Assembly (NCBI RefSeq): GCF_042666235.1
Contig: NZ_JBHTFQ010000011.1
Location: 43,502 to 107,501 of the forward strand
Origin: Halodurantibacterium daqingensis
Lineage (GTDB): Bacteria; Pseudomonadota; Alphaproteobacteria; Rhodobacterales; Rhodobacteraceae
Length of the DNA stretch: 64,000 nucleotides
Direction: 5' to 3'
Shown: positions 25,699 through 32,342 of the stretch, piece after piece
How positions within the stretch are numbered: the stretch's first letter is position 1
How the letters are laid out: each line of letters opens with the position of its first letter
The notes under the pieces: generated by a model
The model's input: the letters and a program-made list of their open reading frames with translations, nothing else
The model's database searches: none
Told to the model about the DNA's origin: nothing
Position numbers and translations under genes: made by a program

Positions 25699-27689
25699 TC
25701 TTCGGCCGTGCGGACGCGGGGGCGCGGATTGTCCTCGTGCGGGTCGAACCCTTCGTTGACCACCGCCTGAACGCGGCAATCCTCGCACATCGCCAGAACA
25801 CGCAGCCGTTCCTGCCCTGCTGGGCCCGAGAACATCCAGTGCCCGGCAAGCTTGGCCTGCACCCGCTCGATGCTGGACCGGGTGCCGAAGGCCTTGCCAC
25901 AGGCGGTGCAGCAGAAGGGCTCTTCTTCCTTCAGGACCCGGCGCGGTGTTTCCCACGCGGCGAAATCGATCTGCGGTGCAAGGGTGATCGCTGCCTCGGG
26001 GCAGGTTCCGGCGCACAGGCCGCATTGCACGCAGGCACTTTCGGTAAAGCGCAGCATCGGCAGATCGGGGTTGTCGGACAGCGCGCCGGTGGGGCAGACG
26101 CCGACGCAGGCGTGGCAGAGCGTGCAGGCTGCGGTATCCAGCACCACGGCCCCGAAGGGCGCACCCGCGGCCAGGCCAATGAGATCGGCGGGCTGCGGCG
26201 CATGGCGGTTGAGCTCTTCGAAGGCCGAGGTCAGCAGGCTGCGCTTGTCCTCGGGCGGCAGGAAGGCCGACCGGGCCCCCACGACCCGCCGCGGCAAGGC
26301 GTGAAGCGCTGCTTCGAACAGGTCAGGGTCATCCGCCTCCAGCCGCGCCACCGTGTCGGGCAGGTGTCCCGTGGCCAGAAGAACCTCGCTCATCAGGGCA
26401 AGCGTTGCCTCCAGGCCCGATGTATCATGGCGCGGACGCAGCGGCAGCAACAGCCGCACCGCCCCTGCCCCGTAGGCAAGGGCCGAGGCAAGAACCTCGG
26501 GGCCGATCTGGGTGATCTCGTTCACCATCAGCGGCAGCACATGGGCCGGAAGCCCCTGCCCGAACCGCGCTGAAGCATCGATCAGCGGGGTGCCGTGGGC
26601 ATCGTCATGCAGAAGGATCACCGGCGCGTGGTCAGCGCCGGCCGCATACCAGGCGCGCAGCATCGCCCGCAGGCGCCGCGCAACCGTGCCGACATCCGGC
26701 AAGGCATAGCTGGCCGCACCGGTCGGGCAGGCGGCGGCGCATTGGCCACAACCGGCACAGATGTTCGGATCAATGGCGACGGTATCGCCCGCCGGCAGGA
26801 TCGCTCCCGTCGGGCAAAGATCCAGACATCTTGTGCAGCCGGTCTGGCGGTTGCGGGAATGGGCGCAAAGATCCGGCGTGAAGGAAATGAAGCGCGGCTT
26901 GTCGAACGTGCCGACCATGCCCGCGGCCTCGCGCAGGAGGCGCGCCACCCCGACCGGATCGCGGGGATCGGCGCGAAGGTAACCCGGGCGCAGATCATCC
27001 GCCGGAAACAGGGGCTGCCCGCCGGTGAGGTCGATCACCAGATCACAGCGCGACACGGCACCATCGCGCGGCCCCTCGAACACAAGGCGCGCCCGCGACG
27101 AGGGCGCAGGCGCCGCATAGGCATCGACTGCCAGCTCGAACGCGCCCAGATGGCCGCGCGCCTGCCGCACCCGCCCCTGCAGGACCGGAAAGCCGGTTTG
27201 CCGGGGTGGGGTGACATCGGCGCCCGGCAGCAGCAACACCGTCACATCCAGCGTTTCGGCCAGAACCGCTGCGGCCGCGACCGCCTCTTCGCCCGCACCA
27301 AGGATCAGCGCAACGCCCTCGCTTTCCAGCGATACCACTTCGAAGGCTGCAGCCTCTTCACCGGCGGCCGCCAGAAGGGCCGCCATCTTCGGGCCGGCGT
27401 CGCGCGCCTGGGCCGACCAGCCGCCCGTTTCGCGGATATTGGCAAAGACGACATCGGGCGCACCCATTTCATCGACCACCTCCTGGAACAGCGGCTGTTC
27501 CTGGGTGCAGGCCACGGTGACCGGGCCGCCCTCGGCCAAAGCCGCGCGGAACCGGTCCAGCTGGGCACGGCACAGCTGGCTGGCCGCATCTGCGATCCGC
27601 CCGCAGCCGGCGCGGTCCAGCGCCCCCGGATCCAGCGGCATTGTCCCCTCGCACGTGCAGGTCATGATGAGGCGCGGCGATGCGGGCAT
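25686..27689 (-). CDS. Polyferredoxin-type 4Fe-4S protein of the formate dehydrogenase locus
   Basis: Probable cytoplasmic electron-transfer protein. The 667-residue protein has four ferredoxin-type cysteine groups: CTRCLDLCP (about residue 280), CAGCGQCAAACP (about 310), CTLCHACVGVCP (about 520) and CVQCGLCAGTCP (about 555). The C-terminus adds CCTACGKAF and CEDCRVQ, which could bind another metal. The N-terminal 250 residues have no cysteine motif I recognise beyond CTCEG. The ATG at 27689 has AGGA nine bases upstream. It is divergent from the formate dehydrogenase operon, and similar proteins accompany this enzyme type in related bacteria. Partner and direction of electron flow are unknown. 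Confidence 0.85.
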   Translation of the reverse strand: MPASPRLIMTCTCEGTMPLDPGALDRAGCGRIADAASQLCRAQLDRFRAALAEGGPVTVACTQEQPLFQEVVDEMGAPDVVFANIRETGGWSAQARDAGPKMAALLAAAGEEAAAFEVVSLESEGVALILGAGEEAVAAAAVLAETLDVTVLLLPGADVTPPRQTGFPVLQGRVRQARGHLGAFELAVDAYAAPAPSSRARLVFEGPRDGAVSRCDLVIDLTGGQPLFPADDLRPGYLRADPRDPVGVARLLREAAGMVGTFDKPRFISFTPDLCAHSRNRQTGCTRCLDLCPTGAILPAGDTVAIDPNICAGCGQCAAACPTGAASYALPDVGTVARRLRAMLRAWYAAGADHAPVILLHDDAHGTPLIDASARFGQGLPAHVLPLMVNEITQIGPEVLASALAYGAGAVRLLLPLRPRHDTSGLEATLALMSEVLLATGHLPDTVARLEADDPDLFEAALHALPRRVVGARSAFLPPEDKRSLLTSAFEELNRHAPQPADLIGLAAGAPFGAVVLDTAACTLCHACVGVCPTGALSDNPDLPMLRFTESACVQCGLCAGTCPEAAITLAPQIDFAAWETPRRVLKEEEPFCCTACGKAFGTRSSIERVQAKLAGHWMFSGPAGQERLRVLAMCEDCRVQAVVNEGFDPHEDNPRPRVRTAEDYRN

Positions 27690-27787
27690 GGCTGGCTGTC
27701 CTGTGGCTGGCTGTCCGAAGAACCTTGCCGCAGGGGGGCAAGGTGGGTTACGCGCACTATCTAGTCCCCCGGAACGGAATTGTCACC

Positions 27788-28507
27788 ATGTCCACGGCAG
27801 AGATCACGCGCCTCACGCTGCCCCCGCCCTTTGCGCAGCACCCGCATCCGAAAGGCTGCGTGCTGGAGGAAGCGGTGCGCCGCGCCCCTTTGGACGGAGC
27901 CGGAACCTTCATCTACCGGATTGATCCTGCGCTGGTGTCGGCTGCCGTGGTGCTTGAACCCGAAGAGCCGCTTGCGACGGCACGGATGGCGTTTTTCGTG
28001 GGCATGGCGGCCATTGCCGATGCGCTGGCCGCCCATTGCGCCCCGGAACGTGCCGTGCGGTTCCAGTTCCCCGACGGGCTGATCTATGACAAGGCGCGGC
28101 TGGGCGGCGGGCGCTTCGTTGCCCCGCCGGACTGTGGCGAGGCCGACGTGCCGCAGTGGCTGGTGTTCGGAATCGAACTGATTGCAGGCCGCAGCCACCT
28201 GACAGATCCCGGTCACTTTCCCGAGAGCACCTCGCTGGCCGAGGAAGAGTTCGACGCGCCCGCGGCGATTCTGGAAAGCTTCGCTTCCTATCTCATGCTC
28301 TATTTCGACCGCTGGGCACATCAGGGGCTGGGCGCGGTGACAGAACGCTACCTCGGCCGGATCGACCCGCCGATGCTGCGCGGCACCCGCATGATCGAAG
28401 AGGGCGATCTGGTCGAACGCAGCCCCGCCGGGGCTGTGCGCCGCATCAGCCTTCTTGAAGGCCTTGCCGCCTGCAGCTGGCGCGATGCGCAGGGGCCGCG
28501 CCTGTGA
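27788..28507 (+). CDS. Biotin/lipoate-protein-ligase-like protein with DUF4444 tail
   Basis: First gene of the formate dehydrogenase operon. The 239-residue protein resembles the biotin/lipoate protein ligase fold over about residues 20-170 (MAFFVGMAAIADALAAHC, FQFPDGLIYDKARLGGGR), followed by a DUF4444-like C-terminal part (RIDPPMLRGTRMIEEGDLVE). No biotin carboxyl carrier or lipoyl protein gene is near, and a complete ligase active site is not obvious, so the substrate may be something else. The ATG at 27788 was chosen because an upstream ATG gives a long arginine-rich extension in the promoter region. It overlaps the next gene by four bases. Confidence 0.75.
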   Translation: MSTAEITRLTLPPPFAQHPHPKGCVLEEAVRRAPLDGAGTFIYRIDPALVSAAVVLEPEEPLATARMAFFVGMAAIADALAAHCAPERAVRFQFPDGLIYDKARLGGGRFVAPPDCGEADVPQWLVFGIELIAGRSHLTDPGHFPESTSLAEEEFDAPAAILESFASYLMLYFDRWAHQGLGAVTERYLGRIDPPMLRGTRMIEEGDLVERSPAGAVRRISLLEGLAACSWRDAQGPRL

Positions 28508-29076
28508 CGCGTGGCGGAACCCTTCTGCCGCGCACCATCCGGCTTGACGGTTCGGACGCAGTGATCTTTGCGCCAGCGGCCGAACCGGGCGAATGGGCGG
28601 TGCCCGGCACGTTCCTGTTCGCCGGACGCCCGGCAGAAACGCTGGGTCGCAAGGAACAGATCGCTTTCCGCAGCGGGTTTCTGGGGGTCACGAGCTTTGG
28701 CCATTCCACCCTTGTCACCGTGACCCCCGCCCGCGCCGAGGAACGCGCGGCCCTGGTCGAGACGCTTGCAGCACAGTTCGTGGCGCTTCTCGGGGCGCCG
28801 GATCTGGCCACGGCACGCCCCGCCGCCGAAGAGGAAGTCAGCCTCGCCGAAGATATCTGCCGCGGTCACGACCAGGGCACGCTGATCGCCCTGCACCGCA
28901 GCCGCGAGGGCGAGGACATCCGCGAACAGTTCCGCACGCTTCGGCCCCGCGATCAGACCGCCTTTTCGGCGGGCCATCTTCAGGGGCACGACCGCGCCTT
29001 CTTCATCGTCGAAACCGACGCGGACGACGAGCCCCATCACATTGATCTGCTGAACCTGAAGGGCGACGGCACATGA
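28504..29076 (+). CDS. DUF6505 family protein
   Basis: Conserved protein of unknown function in formate dehydrogenase loci of this bacterial group. The 190-residue protein has no signal peptide, no cysteine cluster and no membrane segment. Recognisable phrases are LPRTIRLDGSDAVIFAPAA at the start and HQGTLIALHRSREG-like text near residue 125. The start is a GTG that overlaps the previous stop (GTGA), and its own stop overlaps the next ATG, so it is translated within a coupled chain. Naming follows the gene neighbourhood and family resemblance. Confidence 0.75.
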   Translation: MTRGGTLLPRTIRLDGSDAVIFAPAAEPGEWAVPGTFLFAGRPAETLGRKEQIAFRSGFLGVTSFGHSTLVTVTPARAEERAALVETLAAQFVALLGAPDLATARPAAEEEVSLAEDICRGHDQGTLIALHRSREGEDIREQFRTLRPRDQTAFSAGHLQGHDRAFFIVETDADDEPHHIDLLNLKGDGT

Positions 29077-30065
29077 GGGAATTCTGGGTTGCAAGCGGCC
29101 ATCACCTGACCCGGCTCGACAAGCGGGGCTGGATGGTCGTTACCGACGAACTGCTGCTGGCCTGGCTGGCCCGGCCCGAGGTCCTGCCCCCGCCCGAGGC
29201 TTGTGCGGCCGAACGCGCGCTTCACGCGCGGTTGCGTGCCGACCCGCGGGCCCCGGTGGACACGGCCGAGATCGCCGCGCTTGCCGATGCCGATGCGCGG
29301 GAAAACTGGGAGTTCCTCATCAGCCTGCGCGACACGCTGGTCGGGGCGGGCACCGTCGAGGCCGGGTATCTTGCGCTTGTGCGGCAGGGGCGACGCCTGC
29401 CGGTGGTGTTTTATGACCAGCTTGTGCAGCTTGTCCTGCGCAACGCGCTGCAGGGCTGCGAAGACGTGCACACGCTGCGCGCCGCCGAACTTCTGTTCCG
29501 GCCGCAGCGGGCGCATGTGAAGGACGGGGCATTGATGCTTGCCGATGCCGAGATCGTGGCCGAGTTGGAGGCCGAGCGGCATAGCTCGCCCCTGACCGCG
29601 ATGCTGGGCGGCGGGGTCGAAGGGCTTGATGTCCTGTCAGAGGCCAATGCCTGGACATATTGGAGCCGATCGGACGCGCATACGATGGTGCTGAACTTCG
29701 GCGGCGATCCCCAGGCGCGTCAGGGGCTTGCGGTGGCGCTTTCCGCCTTTGTCACGCATCTGCTGGGCCATTCGGTTCTGGTGGCACCGAAACCCGGCGC
29801 GGAAGGGGTGGATCTGCGCTGGTTCGTGGGGCTTGACCAGACCGGCACGGCCATCGGCAACGCGCTCTGGAAGGCAGAGCCACCGCCGGCGGCGATGGTC
29901 GGGCTGTTCACGCTTGATTTCCTGGACCCCGCGCCGCTGCTGCCGGAGATTCAGGGACATCCGATCTGGTTGATCATGGGCCTGCCCGATGACATGTCGA
30001 TCCGGCTCAAACCACAGAACCTGGTGATGGGCCTGCCTCTGGCCCCAACAGCGCAACTGCATTAG
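29073..30065 (+). CDS. DUF6352 family protein
   Basis: Conserved protein of unknown function, 330 residues, soluble by composition. It begins MREFWVASGHHLTRLD, which I associate with DUF6352 proteins of formate dehydrogenase operons, and contains YWSRSDAHTMVLNFGG (about residue 195) and FTLDFLDPAPLL near the C-terminus. It has two cysteines by eye and no cofactor motif. The ATG lies in an ATGA overlap with the DUF6505 gene; DUF3305 follows nine bases later. A role in maturation of the enzyme is suggested only by context. Confidence 0.77.
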   Translation: MREFWVASGHHLTRLDKRGWMVVTDELLLAWLARPEVLPPPEACAAERALHARLRADPRAPVDTAEIAALADADARENWEFLISLRDTLVGAGTVEAGYLALVRQGRRLPVVFYDQLVQLVLRNALQGCEDVHTLRAAELLFRPQRAHVKDGALMLADAEIVAELEAERHSSPLTAMLGGGVEGLDVLSEANAWTYWSRSDAHTMVLNFGGDPQARQGLAVALSAFVTHLLGHSVLVAPKPGAEGVDLRWFVGLDQTGTAIGNALWKAEPPPAAMVGLFTLDFLDPAPLLPEIQGHPIWLIMGLPDDMSIRLKPQNLVMGLPLAPTAQLH

Positions 30066-30074
30066 ACTGCCGCC

Positions 30075-30593
30075 ATGCCCAGGGAAACAATCAAAGTCGG
30101 TGTCCTCGCCCAGTCGCGCCCGCCCGTTTCGCGTTGGGGCGAACGGATTCTGCGCCCGCTCGCGCTCTTGCCGCTGGTGCCCGCGACCGCGCCCGGAACG
30201 CTTCTGAGCGATGAGGACGGGATCGAAACCTGGTATCTCGGGCCGCACGAACTGGTGCTGCATTCCGGCGACACCGCCTATTACCGCGACAACCTTGCCG
30301 CTGCCCGGCCTGCGGTCTGGGTTGCGCTTCAGGATGCGCAGTCGCCTGCCAGGGCCCGGGTGCATATGGTCACCGCCGACCCCTACGAGGGCGAGGGACT
30401 CGCCAGCGACACGGCGCTTCTGGTCGAGGCCGTGCCCATACCCGATGCCCTGCGCAGCGCCCTGGCATCATTTGTCGCGCAGCACCATGTGGAGCTGGAG
30501 TTCAAGAAGCGCAAGCGCAAGCCCGTCGATCTGACCACCGATCCACGTGCGCCCCGCATCCTGCACCCCCAGGACAAATGGGAGCGGAAATGA
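30075..30593 (+). CDS. DUF3305 protein
   Basis: Small conserved protein of formate dehydrogenase operons; function unknown. The 172-residue sequence reads ISRWGERI-like at the start (PPVSRWGERILRPLA), then ETWYLGPHELVLHSGDTAYYRDNL, and ends in a basic stretch (FKKRKRKP). These are characteristic of DUF3305. It is translationally coupled to DUF3306 by an ATGA overlap. The pair is nearly always found together next to TorD-like chaperones, which suggests assembly or regulation of the enzyme (inference). Confidence 0.83.
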   Translation: MPRETIKVGVLAQSRPPVSRWGERILRPLALLPLVPATAPGTLLSDEDGIETWYLGPHELVLHSGDTAYYRDNLAAARPAVWVALQDAQSPARARVHMVTADPYEGEGLASDTALLVEAVPIPDALRSALASFVAQHHVELEFKKRKRKPVDLTTDPRAPRILHPQDKWERK

Positions 30594-31261
30594 GCGGCTT
30601 TCTGGAACGCTGGTCGCAACGCAAGCGCAAGGCAGGCGCCGTGGCCGAGCACGCCCCGCCAGGGCCTTCGGCCGATGCCGAGCTGTCCGTCACCGATGCG
30701 CAACCCGCATCGCCGGCCACGCCCGAGCAACACCCCCCGCAAGAGGCCGTGCCCGAGGTCGAGCCCGCGCCCCTTCCGGATCTGCCTGATATCGACAGCC
30801 TCACCAAGGACAGCGATCTGACGCTCTTTCTGCAGAAGGGCGTGCCCGCCGCGCTGCGCAATGCCGCGATGCGCCGCATGTGGGCGCTAGACCCGGTGAT
30901 CAGCACGCACAAGGACATCGCGGTCGATTACGCCTGGGACTGGAACACACCCGGCGGGCTTCCCGGCAGCAGCGGCACAATCTCGAACGACAGTGTGGCA
31001 CGGGTGCTGCGCAGCCTTTCCGGCAGCGAGGAGGAGCCGCAGCCGAAGGCCGTGAAGGCCGATTCCGATGATGCAGCGCTACCACAGGCAGCCGGATCGG
31101 CCGACCTGCAGCCGCTGCCCGCGACGACTGTCCCGGACGAGGCTCCGGCGAAGGGCCCTGCCGCCGCCACCGCGCGGTCAGAAGATGACGTTGAGGAAGC
31201 AAGTCGTTCCAGACAAATGAAAACCGTCTCTCGCCGACACGGAAGGGCCCGCCCCGAGTAG
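30590..31261 (+). CDS. DUF3306 protein
   Basis: Conserved companion of DUF3305, 223 residues. The start MSGFLERWSQRKRK is typical. A long proline/alanine-rich acidic linker (about residues 17-60) leads to the conserved core LTKDSDLTLFLQKGVPAALRNAAMRRMWALDP (about 65-100, read in parts) and VDYAWDWN, and a low-complexity tail. No catalytic motif is evident. The ATG at 30590 overlaps the DUF3305 stop and follows GGGAGCGG. A longer gap (172 bases) follows before torD. Confidence 0.83.
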   Translation: MSGFLERWSQRKRKAGAVAEHAPPGPSADAELSVTDAQPASPATPEQHPPQEAVPEVEPAPLPDLPDIDSLTKDSDLTLFLQKGVPAALRNAAMRRMWALDPVISTHKDIAVDYAWDWNTPGGLPGSSGTISNDSVARVLRSLSGSEEEPQPKAVKADSDDAALPQAAGSADLQPLPATTVPDEAPAKGPAAATARSEDDVEEASRSRQMKTVSRRHGRARPE

Positions 31262-31355
31262 CGACAAGTTGACGCAGGAACCAAGGGCCATTTCGCCTAA
31301 CCGCGCGGAACCATTTCACAAAAAACGTCGAGAAACGCTATTTCCTCCTTTGTGG

Positions 31356-31367
31356 ATACCGTGGTAT
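31356..31367. promoter_or_regulatory. Inverted repeat upstream of the TorD-like gene
   Basis: ATACC-gt-GGTAT is a perfect 12-base palindrome-like element within the 172-base gap between DUF3306 and the chaperone gene. The gap is more AT-rich than its neighbours and could contain an internal promoter for the structural genes. No regulator can be named. Confidence 0.3.
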
Positions 31368-31433
31368 GCGCTAACATCAACGCAGCAAGCAAAGGCCGGA
31401 AAACGGCATAGCAAGTCAGGAAGGGCTTCGAGG

Positions 31434-32045
31434 ATGTCACCCGCCAGCCCGGCGAATGCCGGGCCAGCCATCGCTGATCATGACGTGCTGAGGGGCCAGC
31501 AATACGGCTTTCTCGCGCGCGCCCTGGCATCTGCACCGGACGCAGACCTGCTGTCGGCGATCGCGCGGATGGATGGCGATTCCGGAACGCCACTTGGCCA
31601 AGCCTATGATGCGCTGCGCCAGGCTGCCGCGAAAACAGCGCCCAAGGCCGTGGAACGGGAATACTTCGAGCTTTTCATCGGCGTCGGCCGGGGCGAATTG
31701 CTGCCCTATGCCTCTTTCTACCTTACCGGTTTCCTGAACGAGCGCCCGCTGGCGGATCTGCGTGGCGATCTTGCCCGTTTGGGGCTTGCCCGCGCCGCCG
31801 ACCGGCACGAGCCCGAAGATCACATCGCGTTCCTGTTCGAGGTGATGTCGGGCCTTGCCATCGGCGAACATGGCGTCGAGGGCCTGGATGACCGGGTGTT
31901 CTTCACGCGTCACATCGCCCCCTGGGCCGCGCAGTTTTTTGATGATCTGGCGATCGCCCCCAGCGCCGGGTTCTACCGCCCGCTGGCCGAGGTCGGCAGG
32001 GTTTTTGTTGATATCGAAAGTCGCGCCTTCGCCTTTTCAGGCTAG
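31434..32045 (+). CDS. TorD/DmsD-family molybdoenzyme chaperone
   Basis: Cytoplasmic chaperone that holds the catalytic subunit until the cofactor is inserted and Tat export is allowed. The 203-residue protein is all-helical by composition and carries YFELFIGVGRGELLPYASFYLTGFL (about residue 80, read in parts) and EPEDHIAFLFEVMSGL (about 125), the TorD family's core motifs. The ATG at 31434 gives the family's usual length; an earlier in-frame start would add 55 residues with no family character. It lies just upstream of the small Tat protein and fdhA. Confidence 0.87.
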   Translation: MSPASPANAGPAIADHDVLRGQQYGFLARALASAPDADLLSAIARMDGDSGTPLGQAYDALRQAAAKTAPKAVEREYFELFIGVGRGELLPYASFYLTGFLNERPLADLRGDLARLGLARAADRHEPEDHIAFLFEVMSGLAIGEHGVEGLDDRVFFTRHIAPWAAQFFDDLAIAPSAGFYRPLAEVGRVFVDIESRAFAFSG

Positions 32046-32126
32046 GAACGACCGGTTCACTAAGTCGGATGAAGCATGAACAAGACTGGAACGGGGCCTC
32101 TCGCCCCGACTGAAAGGGAGGCAGAA

Positions 32127-32339
32127 ATGGCTAAACAAGACAGCACCAACCGCATCGGTCGGCGTGGCTTCTTTGGCGCGGCTTTGGGCGCAGCCTCGGC
32201 AGCGGCCCTCACGGCAGGCGGCGCGCGCCCTGTGGTGGCACAAGAGGTCGGCGACGAACGCACCAAGGCCCGCTACCAGGAAACGGAGCATGTGCAGGCC
32301 TTTTACCGCACCAATCGCTACTACAAGCAGGGGGAATGA
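32127..32339 (+). CDS. Formate dehydrogenase region small twin-arginine protein
   Basis: A 70-residue protein with a Tat signal: RIGRRGFFGAALGAASAAALTAGGA (read in parts) has the twin arginine at about residues 11-12 and a hydrophobic core. The mature part is short and polar (ERTKARYQETEHVQAFYRTNRYY in part). Such proteins precede fdhA in many bacteria and are thought to help export or assembly of the enzyme; the mechanism is not known. GGGAGG lies just upstream of the ATG at 32127. The stop is three bases before fdhA. Confidence 0.9.
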   Translation: MAKQDSTNRIGRRGFFGAALGAASAAALTAGGARPVVAQEVGDERTKARYQETEHVQAFYRTNRYYKQGE

Positions 32340-32342
32340 CGC

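Noticed and set aside
31340..31368. ModE-type molybdate box before the chaperone gene
   Set aside because: CGcTAT and ATAcCG can be paired across about 14 bases, but the arms are short and the spacing does not fit the known box.
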